In this document: piece after piece, positions 18,321 through 27,981 of the stretch
Layout of the letters: every line of letters begins with the position of its first letter
Position numbering within the stretch: position 1 is the first letter of the stretch
NCBI RefSeq assembly: GCF_044797955.1
Contig: NZ_CP085211.1
Span: forward strand, 1,116,001-1,180,000
Direction of reading: 5' to 3'
Source of the DNA: Idiomarina seosinensis_A
GTDB lineage: Bacteria; Pseudomonadota; Gammaproteobacteria; Enterobacterales; Alteromonadaceae
DNA length: 64,000 nucleotides
The notes under the pieces: generated by a model
What the model was told of the DNA's origin: nothing
Seen by the model: the letters and a program-made list of their open reading frames with translations, nothing else
Databases searched by the model: none
Made by a program: the position numbers and the translations under genes

Positions 18321-19024
18321 AAGGCGACCTGGGGCAATTGTCGTGTTATCCAAAAATCCTGGGGCATTTGCTGCTGCGCTGCCAGCTGCAGGCGGTTTAA
18401 AAAACTGTCCCGGTCGATTTCACAGGCCCCCAACGAGGTTAAATGTGGGTTGCTGACCTGGCAGTCGATCAATAAGCCGCCGGCTGCAGCAAAGTGTTCA
18501 GCAAAGACTTTTAAGGCAACTTTTGAGGCGTTGGTGTAACGGTGAAACATACTCTCACCACAAAAAGCGCGGCCCACCGCAATACCATAAAGTCCGCCAA
18601 CCAATTGCCCGTCTAGCCATACTTCGACGGAATGTGCATTGCCCAGCTGATGCAGCTGTTGGTATGCATCTTTCATAGTATCGGTAATCCAGGTGCCTTC
18701 CTGATCAGAACGAATCTCAGCGCAGGCCTGGACAACCAACGCGAAGTTACGGTTAATGGTAACGCGCCAGTTTTCTTTACGCAGTGCTTTGCGCAAACTT
18801 TTTGAACAGTGGATGCTGTCGGGTAAAAAAACAGCACGGGGATCGGGTGACCACCAAAGGATCGGGTCATCGGCACCGAACCATGGGAAAATACCTTGCC
18901 GGTAGGCATGCATTAAGCGTGCGGGGGATAAATCTCCGCCAACCGCCAGCAGACCATTGGGTTCATGCAGGGCGGTTGCCGGAGGGGGAAAGCTGATTGA
19001 GCGACTGTTTAACTGAACTATCAT
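18317..19024 (-). CDS. aat: Leucyl/phenylalanyl-tRNA-protein transferase Aat
   Basis: A 235-residue GNAT-fold enzyme that adds Leu or Phe to proteins starting with Lys or Arg. Family blocks are clear: GLLAVGGDLSP, GIFPWF, WWSPDPRAV and GESMFH. Together with bpt it supplies the two entry routes of the bacterial N-degron pathway served by clpS-clpA nearby. It lies 33 bases downstream of trxB on the same strand. Confidence 0.97.
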   Translation of the reverse strand: MIVQLNSRSISFPPPATALHEPNGLLAVGGDLSPARLMHAYRQGIFPWFGADDPILWWSPDPRAVFLPDSIHCSKSLRKALRKENWRVTINRNFALVVQACAEIRSDQEGTWITDTMKDAYQQLHQLGNAHSVEVWLDGQLVGGLYGIAVGRAFCGESMFHRYTNASKVALKVFAEHFAAAGGLLIDCQVSNPHLTSLGACEIDRDSFLNRLQLAAQQQMPQDFWITRQLPQVAL

Positions 19025-19057
19025 AGGCGCTCAATCATAAGTGCTCAATCAGGGCCT

Positions 19058-20014
19058 TCATTGAGTTAACGCATCAAGGTAACGTTCGGCATCCAACGCA
19101 GCCATGCAGCCACTGCCAGCTGAGGTAATTGCCTGGCGATAGATGTGGTCCATTACGTCACCGGCGGCAAATACGCCGGGTACGCTGGTGGCAGTAGCAT
19201 TACCTTCTGTACCACTTTGTACCTTAATATAGCCATTGAGCATATCCAGCTGACCATCAAAAATACCGGTATTGGGTTGGTGACCAATGGCAATAAAGCA
19301 GCCGGCAACGTCCAGCTCGCTGAAATCGCCGTTTTCAGTATCTTTAATGCGTACCCCGGTAACGCCCGTTTCGTCACCTAAAACTTCATCCAGCGTTTTG
19401 TTCAGGTGAAAGGTTACGTTGCCGTCACGCTCTTTATCACGCAGCCGGTCGACCAGGATCTTTTCAGCGCGGAAAGTATCACGGCGATGAATAACGTGAA
19501 CTTCGCTGGCAATATTAGACAGATAAAGCGCTTCTTCAACAGCGGTATTTCCGCCACCGACAACGCAGACTTTCTGTTTTTTATAAAAGAAACCGTCACA
19601 GGTCGCACAGGCAGAAACGCCTTTACCCATAAACTCCTGCTCGGAATCAAGGCCCAGATATTTTGCCGAAGCGCCGGTGCTGATGATGACCGCATCGGCG
19701 GTGTACTCACCGGTATCACCGGTTAACCGGAACGGCCGCTGAGAAAAATCAACGCCACTAATATGGTCAAAAACCATTTCGGTGTTAAAACGTTCCGCAT
19801 GTTGTTGCATACGAACCATTAAGTCGGGACCGGTCAGACCCTCTGGGTCGCCTGGCCAGTTTTCGACATCGGTGGTGGTGGTCAACTGACCACCTTGTTG
19901 CATACCGGTAACCAGTACCGGATCCAAATTAGCGCGAGCTGCATACACAGCGGCAGTGTAACCGGCCGGGCCTGAGCCTAAAATTAACAACTTACAATGT
20001 TTAGCTTCTGCCAT
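19058..20014 (-). CDS. trxB: Thioredoxin reductase
   Basis: A 318-residue FAD/NADPH disulfide reductase. It has the FAD site GSGPAG (13-18), the redox pair CATC (Cys136 and Cys139), the NADPH site GGGNTAVEEA and the C-terminal AAGDV block. It reduces cytoplasmic thioredoxin. The start follows AGGAG by 7 bases. It precedes aat and bpt on the same strand, as an order seen in many gammaproteobacteria. Confidence 0.97.
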   Translation of the reverse strand: MAEAKHCKLLILGSGPAGYTAAVYAARANLDPVLVTGMQQGGQLTTTTDVENWPGDPEGLTGPDLMVRMQQHAERFNTEMVFDHISGVDFSQRPFRLTGDTGEYTADAVIISTGASAKYLGLDSEQEFMGKGVSACATCDGFFYKKQKVCVVGGGNTAVEEALYLSNIASEVHVIHRRDTFRAEKILVDRLRDKERDGNVTFHLNKTLDEVLGDETGVTGVRIKDTENGDFSELDVAGCFIAIGHQPNTGIFDGQLDMLNGYIKVQSGTEGNATATSVPGVFAAGDVMDHIYRQAITSAGSGCMAALDAERYLDALTQ

Positions 20015-20052
20015 CGGTAACTCCTAGATGTTTATTCTGCTGATTAACACGC

Positions 20053-21180
20053 TTAACCTTGTAATGCTTCACGCGGGTCCTGATAAGACAGTCCCAGTTG
20101 TTCACCCAGGTCATCATGCACCGCTTTATAGGTGATTTTGCCTTTGTGCATGTTAAGTCCACGCAATAGGTGTTCATTTTGCAGCATTGCTTTAACGCCT
20201 TGGTTCGCCAGAGCAATACCATAAGGCAGGGTTGCATTGTTAAGAGCAATGGTCGAGGTGCGGGCAACGCCACCGGGCATATTCGCTACACAGTAGTGCA
20301 CCACATCATCGATAATGTAAACAGGATCCTGGTGAGTCGTTGCTTTTGAAGTCTCAAAACAGCCACCCTGGTCGATAGCTACATCAACCAGCACAGATCC
20401 GGGTTTCATATTACTGATGTTCTCGCGGGTCAGCAACTTAGGTGCTGCCGCTCCGGGAATTAATACCGCACCCACAACCAGGTCGGCTTCACGAGAGTAT
20501 TTGTCAATGGCGTCAACAGTTGAGTAAACGGTTTTAACACGGCCGCTGAAAATATCGTCCAGTTCGCGCAGGCGCGGCAGTGAGCGGTCCAGAATAGTGA
20601 CATCTGCGCCCATACCAATCGCCATCTTAGCGGCATTGGTACCGACAACACCGCCGCCGATGATCAAAACGGTACCCGGTGCTACCCCGGGAACGCCGCC
20701 CAGCAAGGTACCGCTACCGCCATGGGCTTTTTCCAGATAATGAGCGCCGGCCTGAACGGACATACGACCGGCCACTTCGCTCATTGGTGCCAGCAGTGGC
20801 AGACCGTTGCGATTATCGGTTACGGTTTCGTAAGCAATAGCGGTACACTTAGAGCGGGCCAAAAGCTCGGTCTGAGTCGGATCCGGCGCCAAATGCAAAA
20901 AGGTGTATAAGATTTGGCCTTCGCGCAACATCTTGCACTCGTCAGGCTGCGGTTCTTTTACCTTAACAATCATGTCGGCGCGGGCAAAGATCTCTTCGGC
21001 GGTGTCAACAATGCTGGCACCAGCTTCTAGGTACTGCTCGTTGGTAAAACCAATGGCGGCGCCACCGTTATTTTCGATAATAACATCGTGACCGTTCTCG
21101 ACGTATTCGCGCACGGTTGAAGGAGTTAAACCGATGCGGTATTCGTGGTTTTTAATTTCTTTAGGTACACCAATCAGCAT
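20053..21180 (-). CDS. ald: Alanine dehydrogenase
   Basis: A 375-residue NAD-dependent L-alanine dehydrogenase, interconverting alanine and pyruvate plus ammonia. The N-terminus MLIGVPKEIKNHEYRIG, the GGGVVGTNAAKMA Rossmann motif and the HYCVANMPGGVARTST block are diagnostic. I chose the ATG at 21180 (AGAGG about 9 bases upstream), since the upstream in-frame extension is not conserved-looking. It is divergent from lrp, and Lrp-type regulators commonly control ald, so the 142-base gap probably holds Lrp sites. Confidence 0.96.
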   Translation of the reverse strand: MLIGVPKEIKNHEYRIGLTPSTVREYVENGHDVIIENNGGAAIGFTNEQYLEAGASIVDTAEEIFARADMIVKVKEPQPDECKMLREGQILYTFLHLAPDPTQTELLARSKCTAIAYETVTDNRNGLPLLAPMSEVAGRMSVQAGAHYLEKAHGGSGTLLGGVPGVAPGTVLIIGGGVVGTNAAKMAIGMGADVTILDRSLPRLRELDDIFSGRVKTVYSTVDAIDKYSREADLVVGAVLIPGAAAPKLLTRENISNMKPGSVLVDVAIDQGGCFETSKATTHQDPVYIIDDVVHYCVANMPGGVARTSTIALNNATLPYGIALANQGVKAMLQNEHLLRGLNMHKGKITYKAVHDDLGEQLGLSYQDPREALQG

Positions 21181-21322
21181 GTGACAGCCTCTAATTTTCA
21201 GTAATAACAAGAGTGAATTTCTGCGGCAGATTATAGACGGAAAATGGGCTGTATGACGCACTTTTTTTATAGTACTAATTAGTGTTATATTTTACCAACA
21301 GTGTTTTTTATAGATAAAAATT

Positions 21323-21814
21323 ATGTTTGTTGCCGAAGAACCTGCAGAAATTACTATTGACCGAATTGACCGTAAAATATTGCGGCTACTTCAGCAAGAC
21401 GGGCGTATATCGAACGTCTCTTTGGCCCGCCAGATAGGGCTTAGCGCCACGGCCTGTCTGGAACGGGTGCGTAAGCTCGAGCGCGAGGGGGTAATCGAAA
21501 GCTATCATGCGAAAATTAACCCGGCAAAGCTAGGCGCAAACCTAATGGTATTTGTCGAAATCACCCTGACCCGAACTTCGGCTGATGCTTTTGCCCAGTT
21601 CAGTACCGCCGCCCGTGAAACCGATGAAATACTGGAATGCCACCTGGTTGCCGGCGATTTTGACTTTCTGATAAAAGCCCGGGTGCCTGACATGCGTGCT
21701 TACCGTAAATTACTCGGGGAAACACTGCTGACTATGCCGGGTGTTGATGAATCGCGTACCTATGTAGTCATGGAAGAGGTCAAACAAGAAAATAAAGTCT
21801 TAGTAAAGGGCTAA
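21323..21814 (+). CDS. lrp: Leucine-responsive regulatory protein
   Basis: A 163-residue Lrp/AsnC-family transcription factor. A winged helix-turn-helix spans about 14-75 (DRKILRLLQQDGRIS, LSATACLERVRKLE), followed by the RAM/ligand-binding domain with VAGDFDFLIKARV. Its place before ftsK matches E. coli lrp. The ribosome site is weak, suggesting modest translation or autoregulation. The divergent ald gene is a probable target. Confidence 0.94.
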   Translation: MFVAEEPAEITIDRIDRKILRLLQQDGRISNVSLARQIGLSATACLERVRKLEREGVIESYHAKINPAKLGANLMVFVEITLTRTSADAFAQFSTAARETDEILECHLVAGDFDFLIKARVPDMRAYRKLLGETLLTMPGVDESRTYVVMEEVKQENKVLVKG

Positions 21815-21889
21815 CATTCAGCGTCAGTTTCGCTACAATCACTGCAACCGCAGGATATAACGACAATAACAGGACTTTTTAAGCACACA

Positions 21890-24307
21890 ATGACAGGTGT
21901 ACAACGATTACTCGAAGCGGGTTTATTGATCAGCGGCGCGCTAGCCATTTTTATTTTTCTCGCGCTGGTCAGTTTTAATCCGGCTGATCCCAGCTGGTCT
22001 CAAACCGGCTTTGAAGGCAGCATTCATAACGCTGGCGGCGCCGTCGGCGCGTGGACTGCTGATGTGCTGTTATTCACCTTTGGTTTTGTTGCTTACCTGA
22101 TACCCTTTGCCTTTGCCGGGCTGGGCTACCTGTTATTCCGCCAGACCCACAAGTTATTAGAGTTAGATTACCTGGCCGTAAGCCTGCGCCTGGTGGGGGC
22201 CTTATTGACCCTGATTGGCGCTTCGGCCTTAGCTTCAATCAATTTTAACGATATTTATTATTTTTCAGCCGGCGGCGTGCTGGGCGATGTTATTGCCGCT
22301 TCGGTAATGCCCTATCTGAACTTCGTCGGTTCAACGTTATTATTACTGACCTTTTTAGCAACCGGTATTACCCTGGTAACGGGTGTCAGCTGGCTGCAAA
22401 TTGCCGATAAACTCGGCGAATGGACCATAAACGGTGTGCTATGGCTGGTGCAATGGCTACGGAACATTGTGCAACGTGAGAGCGATCACTCTACGGCCAC
22501 CACCGCGGTGACCGAACAGACTAGCGCCGGCGAGGGGCTGTCAGATGAAGAGGTCACAGCAAGCAAAGCTGAACCGACGCTGAATCTGCCTTCCTTAAGT
22601 GCGATAGATACCGAGCATGAAGCCACCGATGAGGCCATCAGTGCGGTAGTGGCAAAGCAGGCAGTTGAACAGAGCGATGAGCCCTCCGAACAGAGTCCAC
22701 AAGACGAACCGCCACGTTTTTCTAAACAAGCGGCCAGCAAAAAGCAGCAGTCCGATGGTGCCGTAGTCGCGAAACGACAATCCATTACCCCGGCCGAACC
22801 GCGGGCGAACGATCTGCCCCCACTGCCTTCGATTGAGTTACTTGACCGGCCCAACAAAACTGAACATCCCATTAGCCAGGAAGAGCTGGACCAGGTTTCC
22901 CGCACCGTGGAAGCTGTATTAAAAGATTTCGGTGTTGATGTGCGCGTAGCCCACGTGCAGCCTGGCCCGGTAATTACACGGTTTGAGTTGGATCTGGCGC
23001 CCGGGGTTAAGGTTTCAAAAATATCGAATTTGGCAAAAGACATTGCGCGCACCCTCTCTGCCATTGCCGTGCGGGTGGTGGAAGTTATTCCCGGTAAATC
23101 CTACGTCGGCCTTGAATTACCCAATAAGCACCGCGAAATAGTGCAGTTAAGTGAAGTCATTAATTGCGATGCTTTCCAAAACAGTACTTCACCGTTAACC
23201 ATGATCCTGGGCAAGAACATTGCCGGAGGCCCGGTTATCGTTGATTTGGCGAAAATGCCGCACTTACTGGTGGCAGGGACCACGGGTTCAGGTAAGTCGG
23301 TCGGTGTTAACGTCATGATCCTGAGCCTGTTATATAAAAGCACACCGGAAGATGTGCGGCTGATTATGATTGACCCGAAAATGCTGGAATTGTCGGTGTA
23401 TGAAGGCATCCCGCACCTGCTGACCGAAGTGGTAACCGATATGAAAGACGCAGCTAATGCGCTGCGTTGGTGTGTGGGCGAAATGGAACGCCGCTATAAA
23501 CTGATGTCGGCGCTGGGTGTGCGCAATTTAAAAGGCTATAACGCCAAAGTGGTTGCCGCCCGGGAAGCCGGCGAGCCCCTTAAAGACCCGATCTGGAAGC
23601 CCGGTGATTCCATGGATGAAATGCCACCCGAGCTGGAAAAGCTGCCCAATATCGTGGTGGTAATTGACGAATTCGCCGACATGATGATGATTGTCGGTAA
23701 AAAAGTTGAGGAATTAATTGCCCGCATCGCCCAAAAAGCCCGTGCCGCCGGTATTCACCTGGTGCTGGCCACGCAACGGCCGTCAGTGGATGTAATTACT
23801 GGCTTAATTAAAGCGAATATTCCAACCCGTATTGCCTTTCAGGTATCTTCGAAGGTGGATTCGCGGACCATTCTGGACCAGCCCGGCGCTGACCAGTTGC
23901 TGGGGCAGGGTGATATGCTGTATTTACCGCCGGGCAGTGGTTCGCCGGTACGTGTGCACGGTGCTTTTGTTGATGACCATGAGGTACATGCGGTGGTTGC
24001 CGACTGGAAAAAACGCGGTTCACCCAACTATCTGGACGAAATTTTATCCGGAGACCAGGGCGAGGAAGCACTGTTGCCCGGAGAGCAAAGTGAGGATGAA
24101 GATGGCGAGTCGGATCCGCTTTATGATGAGGCAGTGGCCTTTATTACCGAATCGCAGCGGGTCTCGGTGTCCAGTGTACAGCGAAAATTCCGGATTGGTT
24201 ACAACCGGGCGGCACGCATTGTCGAACAAATGGAGCTATCAGGTGTCGTAACCAGTGCCGGTAATAACGGTCAACGTGAAGTGCTGGCACCACCACCGGT
24301 ACGTTAG
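21890..24307 (+). CDS. ftsK: DNA translocase FtsK
   Basis: An 805-residue division-site DNA pump. Four membrane segments lie in the first 170 residues, then a short acidic/Gln-rich linker (about 200-310), the motor domain with Walker A GTTGSGKS near 462-470 and Walker B VVIDEFAD near 590, and a C-terminal winged-helix gamma domain (ESQRVSVSSVQRKF) that reads KOPS sites. The linker is far shorter than in E. coli (1329 residues), as in many marine relatives. FtsK clears chromosome ends and activates XerCD at dif. Confidence 0.97.
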   Translation: MTGVQRLLEAGLLISGALAIFIFLALVSFNPADPSWSQTGFEGSIHNAGGAVGAWTADVLLFTFGFVAYLIPFAFAGLGYLLFRQTHKLLELDYLAVSLRLVGALLTLIGASALASINFNDIYYFSAGGVLGDVIAASVMPYLNFVGSTLLLLTFLATGITLVTGVSWLQIADKLGEWTINGVLWLVQWLRNIVQRESDHSTATTAVTEQTSAGEGLSDEEVTASKAEPTLNLPSLSAIDTEHEATDEAISAVVAKQAVEQSDEPSEQSPQDEPPRFSKQAASKKQQSDGAVVAKRQSITPAEPRANDLPPLPSIELLDRPNKTEHPISQEELDQVSRTVEAVLKDFGVDVRVAHVQPGPVITRFELDLAPGVKVSKISNLAKDIARTLSAIAVRVVEVIPGKSYVGLELPNKHREIVQLSEVINCDAFQNSTSPLTMILGKNIAGGPVIVDLAKMPHLLVAGTTGSGKSVGVNVMILSLLYKSTPEDVRLIMIDPKMLELSVYEGIPHLLTEVVTDMKDAANALRWCVGEMERRYKLMSALGVRNLKGYNAKVVAAREAGEPLKDPIWKPGDSMDEMPPELEKLPNIVVVIDEFADMMMIVGKKVEELIARIAQKARAAGIHLVLATQRPSVDVITGLIKANIPTRIAFQVSSKVDSRTILDQPGADQLLGQGDMLYLPPGSGSPVRVHGAFVDDHEVHAVVADWKKRGSPNYLDEILSGDQGEEALLPGEQSEDEDGESDPLYDEAVAFITESQRVSVSSVQRKFRIGYNRAARIVEQMELSGVVTSAGNNGQREVLAPPPVR

Positions 24308-24327
24308 TTTCATGATAAGGAATCAAC

Positions 24328-24957
24328 ATGGTTAAAACTCTGCTAACCGCCGCCCTTGTGTCCAGCCTGCTGCCTGTATCAGCCGCGGTGGATGCAGCGA
24401 CTGCAGATACCGAATTAAGCGCGCGCCAGGAACTGCAAAATCGTCTGCAGCAAATGCAAAGCCTGTCGGCTGACTTTACCCAGACGGTAACGGCTGCCAA
24501 CGGTGAAACACTGCAGCAGTTAACCGGCGAGCTGGCAATTAAGCGCCCTGCTCAGCTGCTGTGGCAAACCGATCCACCCGATGACACCTTGATGATTGCC
24601 TCCGGGGAGACAGTCTGGTACTACAACCCCTTTGTCGAGCAAGTGACCCTGTACCATCAGTCCGACATAGCGGCTAACAGCCCAATGTTGCTTTTACTTA
24701 CCGGTACTCAGGAGCAATGGCAGGATTACCAGGTTAGTGAGCCCGAAGCCGATTATTATACGGTTCGGGACAACGAAGCCGACAGCGAATTACGCTTAAG
24801 GTTTGACCAACAACAGTTATCCAGCATTTGGCTGCGCCAGCAGCAGGGGGACATTATTGAAATTAACCTGGCTGAAGTACAGCTAAACCCGCAGCTGAGT
24901 CCGGATAAGTTTGAGTTTACAGTACCCGATGGGGTCGAGGTTGATGACCAGCGCTAA
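24328..24957 (+). CDS. lolA: Outer-membrane lipoprotein carrier LolA
   Basis: A 209-residue periplasmic chaperone with a signal peptide (about 1-24). The mature part starts with ELSARQELQNRLQQMQSLSADFTQ, typical of LolA, and has the expected length. It carries lipoproteins from LolCDE to LolB; the GH3 and GH16 lipoproteins in this window would be such cargo. It is 20 bases after ftsK and its end overlaps rarA by 14 bases, an operon arrangement shared with E. coli. Confidence 0.93.
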   Translation: MVKTLLTAALVSSLLPVSAAVDAATADTELSARQELQNRLQQMQSLSADFTQTVTAANGETLQQLTGELAIKRPAQLLWQTDPPDDTLMIASGETVWYYNPFVEQVTLYHQSDIAANSPMLLLLTGTQEQWQDYQVSEPEADYYTVRDNEADSELRLRFDQQQLSSIWLRQQQGDIIEINLAEVQLNPQLSPDKFEFTVPDGVEVDDQR

Positions 24958-26299
24958 CCAGAGCCTTAATTTCAGCCCCGACTTTCAGCCGCTGGCGGCC
25001 AGGTTACGGGCAAAAAACCTGGATCAGTACGTTGGCCAGCAACACCTGCTGGCAAGCGATAAGCCGTTGCGTAGTGCGATTGAGCAGGGACACTTGCATT
25101 CAATGATCCTGTGGGGGCCGCCAGGCACCGGTAAAACCACGTTAGCAGAGCTGATTGCGGTCCACGCTAATGCAACGGTTACCCGCCTAAGCGCGGTTAC
25201 CTCAGGTGTTAAAGACATTCGCCAGGCAATTGATGAGGCGAAAACACGGGCGCAGCAGCAGGGTACACGAACGTTGCTGTTTGTGGACGAAGTACATCGT
25301 TTTAATAAAAGCCAGCAGGATGCATTTTTACCGCACATTGAAGACGGTACCGTCGTATTTATCGGCGCAACGACTGAAAACCCCGGCTTTGAACTGAATA
25401 ACGCACTGTTGTCCAGAGCTCGTGTATACCGCTTACAGGCGTTAACAAAGGACGATTTAGAGCAGCTGCTACAGCGCGCGCTGACTGATACAGAAAGAGG
25501 CTTGGGCAGCCGGCAGCTGCAGTTAGACGAACAAGCCAGAGCAAAGTTGCTGGATTTAGCCGGCGGTGATGCCCGTCGCCTGCTTAACTACCTGGAAGTA
25601 GTAGCCGATTATCTGCCGTTAGATGAACAACAGGTAACGGTTGAGATGGTCACTGATGCGATTGGCGAAAAAGCCACTGACTTTGATCATCAGGGTGATC
25701 ATTTTTACGATATTCTGTCCGCGTTTCATAAATCGGTGCGCGGGTCATCGCCCGACGGAGCATTGTTTTGGTACGCCCGTTTATTAGTTGGTGGCGGCGA
25801 TCCGCTGGTAATTGCCCGGCGGCTGCTGGCGATTGCCTCAGAAGATATTGGTAATGCCGATCCCCGCGCCATGCAATTGGCATTAAACGCCTGGGATACC
25901 TTTCACCGGGTTGGTCCGGCTGAGGGCGAGCGGGCCATTGCCCAGGCTGTTATTTACTGCGCCTCGGCAGCGAAAAGTAATGCTGTTTATAACGCCTTTA
26001 AGCAGGCCCTGAAGGCTGCCAAAGAATACGGCGATGCGCCGGTACCGGAACACTTGCGTAACGCACCCACCCAGGTTCATAAAGACCAGGGCTATGGGGC
26101 GGATTATCGCTACGCGCATAATTACCCCAACGCTTATGTGGCCGGTGAGCAGTATTTACCCGATGCCCTGGCCGGTACGCGTTTTTATCAGCCTAATGAA
26201 CGCGGCCTGGAAATAAAAATTAAAGAAAAGCTCATTCGCTTGCAGCAGCTGGATGAGCGCAGTCCGTGGGCAAGAGGGCGGGACAATGACTCATCTTAG
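24944..26299 (+). CDS. rarA: Replication-associated recombination protein RarA
   Basis: A 451-residue AAA+ ATPase (MgsA/WRNIP1 family) acting at stalled forks. Walker A is GPPGTGKT, Walker B FVDEVHR, and sensor FIGATTENPGFE. The ATG at 24944 sits within the end of lolA after GAGG; an upstream GTG is rejected because it lies further into lolA without a ribosome site. It ends 14 bases into crcB, so three genes are translationally linked. Confidence 0.96.
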   Translation: MTSANQSLNFSPDFQPLAARLRAKNLDQYVGQQHLLASDKPLRSAIEQGHLHSMILWGPPGTGKTTLAELIAVHANATVTRLSAVTSGVKDIRQAIDEAKTRAQQQGTRTLLFVDEVHRFNKSQQDAFLPHIEDGTVVFIGATTENPGFELNNALLSRARVYRLQALTKDDLEQLLQRALTDTERGLGSRQLQLDEQARAKLLDLAGGDARRLLNYLEVVADYLPLDEQQVTVEMVTDAIGEKATDFDHQGDHFYDILSAFHKSVRGSSPDGALFWYARLLVGGGDPLVIARRLLAIASEDIGNADPRAMQLALNAWDTFHRVGPAEGERAIAQAVIYCASAAKSNAVYNAFKQALKAAKEYGDAPVPEHLRNAPTQVHKDQGYGADYRYAHNYPNAYVAGEQYLPDALAGTRFYQPNERGLEIKIKEKLIRLQQLDERSPWARGRDNDSS

Positions 26300-26681
26300 C
26301 GCTTTTTTTTGGGTGGCTCTGGGTGGTGCTCTGGGTGCAGGAGCACGCTACGCGGTCAGTTTAGCGCTAATCAGTCACGCCCCGCGGTTCCCTTTTGCGA
26401 CGTTGACCGTTAACATAATAGGCTCTTTTTTGTTGGGCTTGTTGCTTGCTTATACCCAGCAACAGTCGGTAGCAGATAGTTGGCGGCTGTTTATTGGTGT
26501 CGGCTTGCTTGGCGCCTTTACCACGTTTTCGACTTTTTCCGTCGAAGTGGTATCCATGATGGCGCAGGGCGAGCTGGCAAAAGCCATGCTGCACGTTGGT
26601 CTTAATGTAATACTTTGTGTCGCGGCGGTCGTTGTCGCGATGATGTTGATGAACAGTTTGTTGAATATCTCAGTTAAGTAG
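26286..26681 (+). CDS. crcB: Fluoride channel CrcB/Fluc
   Basis: A 131-residue membrane protein with four predicted segments that works as a dual-topology dimer exporting fluoride. Signatures are GGALGAGARY, the Asn of TVNIIGSFLLG and the phenylalanine box GAFTTFSTFS. The ATG at 26286 overlaps the end of rarA. No fluoride riboswitch is visible; expression would come from the upstream operon. Confidence 0.95.
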   Translation: MTHLSAFFWVALGGALGAGARYAVSLALISHAPRFPFATLTVNIIGSFLLGLLLAYTQQQSVADSWRLFIGVGLLGAFTTFSTFSVEVVSMMAQGELAKAMLHVGLNVILCVAAVVVAMMLMNSLLNISVK

Positions 26682-26688
26682 GACACTC

Positions 26689-27981
26689 ATGCTAGACGCG
26701 AAATATTTCCGCGAAGAATTAGAACAGACGACTGAACAGCTAAAAACACGGGGTTTCGAGCTGGATGTCGATACCGTGCAGAAGCTGGAGCAACAGCGTA
26801 AGCAAATACAGGTGCGCACAGAGCAACTGCAGGCAGAGCGTAACAGCCGCTCGAAAGCCATTGGTAAAGCAAAAGCCGCCGGTGAAGATATTCAACCCTT
26901 ACTGGATGCGGTGAGTGATCTGGGTGATCAGCTGGATGTTGCCAAAGAAGAATTAAAATTGGTACAGCAGCAGCTGCAGGACATCATTATGGGGGTCCCA
27001 AACCTTCCTGCTGAAGGTGTCCCGGTTGGCACCGACGAAGAGCAAAACGAAGAAATCGCAAGCTGGGGCGAGCCGCGTCAGTTTGATTTCGAGGTTAAAG
27101 ACCACGTTGATGTCGGCGAAAACTTGGCTCAGGGGCTGGACTTTGAAACCGCAGCCAAGCTAACCGGCGCCCGGTTTGTGGTGATGCGCGGCAGCATTGC
27201 CCGGTTACATCGTGCGCTAACGCAATTTATGCTCGACTTGCACACCGACCAGCACGGTTACAGCGAAACTTATGTGCCTTACATGGTCAACCATGATTCC
27301 CTGTACGGCACCGGTCAGTTACCTAAGTTCGGTAAAGATCTGTTTCATATCGAAGGCGAATCACAAGATCAGATCCCAATGTCACTGATACCCACGGCAG
27401 AAGTACCGCTGACCAATATGATGCGTGACGAAATTGCTGACGAAGAGTCACTGCCTTTTAAATTAACCGCACATACACCTTGCTTCCGCAGCGAAGCCGG
27501 CTCTCATGGTCGGGATACCCGTGGTCTTATCCGTCAGCATCAGTTTGATAAAGTGGAACTGGTGTGGATGGTTAAACCAGAAGATTCAATGGATGCGCTG
27601 GAGCAACTAACTTCGCACGCTGAAGCGGTGCTGCAGAAACTGGAATTGCCGTACCGGAAGATGCTGTTGTGTACCGGTGACATGGGCTTTGGAGCCACCA
27701 AAACTTATGATCTGGAAGTCTGGTTACCGGCTCAGAACGCTTACCGTGAAATCAGCTCCTGCTCTAACATGGGGGATTTTCAGGCGCGCCGCATGCAAGC
27801 CCGTTTCCGTCGTAAAGGTCAGAAGAAACCGGAATTACTGCACACCCTTAATGGTTCAGGGTTAGCAGTAGGCCGCGCTTTAGTAGCAGTGCTGGAAAAC
27901 TACCAGCAAGCCGACGGCTCGGTTATCGTGCCGGACGTATTACGTCCTTACATGGGCGGGCTGGAGCGTATCAGCGGTTAA
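26689..27981 (+). CDS. serS: Seryl-tRNA synthetase
   Basis: A 430-residue class II aminoacyl-tRNA synthetase. The N-terminal coiled-coil arm (about 25-105) that holds the long tRNA-Ser variable arm precedes the catalytic core with motif 2 (FRSEAGSHGRDTRGL) and motif 3 (GSGLAVGRALVA). Length and both termini match E. coli SerS. It starts 7 bases after crcB. Confidence 0.98.
   Translation: MLDAKYFREELEQTTEQLKTRGFELDVDTVQKLEQQRKQIQVRTEQLQAERNSRSKAIGKAKAAGEDIQPLLDAVSDLGDQLDVAKEELKLVQQQLQDIIMGVPNLPAEGVPVGTDEEQNEEIASWGEPRQFDFEVKDHVDVGENLAQGLDFETAAKLTGARFVVMRGSIARLHRALTQFMLDLHTDQHGYSETYVPYMVNHDSLYGTGQLPKFGKDLFHIEGESQDQIPMSLIPTAEVPLTNMMRDEIADEESLPFKLTAHTPCFRSEAGSHGRDTRGLIRQHQFDKVELVWMVKPEDSMDALEQLTSHAEAVLQKLELPYRKMLLCTGDMGFGATKTYDLEVWLPAQNAYREISSCSNMGDFQARRMQARFRRKGQKKPELLHTLNGSGLAVGRALVAVLENYQQADGSVIVPDVLRPYMGGLERISG

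Noticed and set aside
22486..23064. Long antisense frame of 192 codons within ftsK
   Set aside because: Low-complexity Ser/Cys/Ala product opposite the ftsK linker and motor; typical shadow of a GC-rich gene.
26200..26290. Fluoride riboswitch before crcB
   Set aside because: The region is the coding end of rarA and no riboswitch fold is visible.
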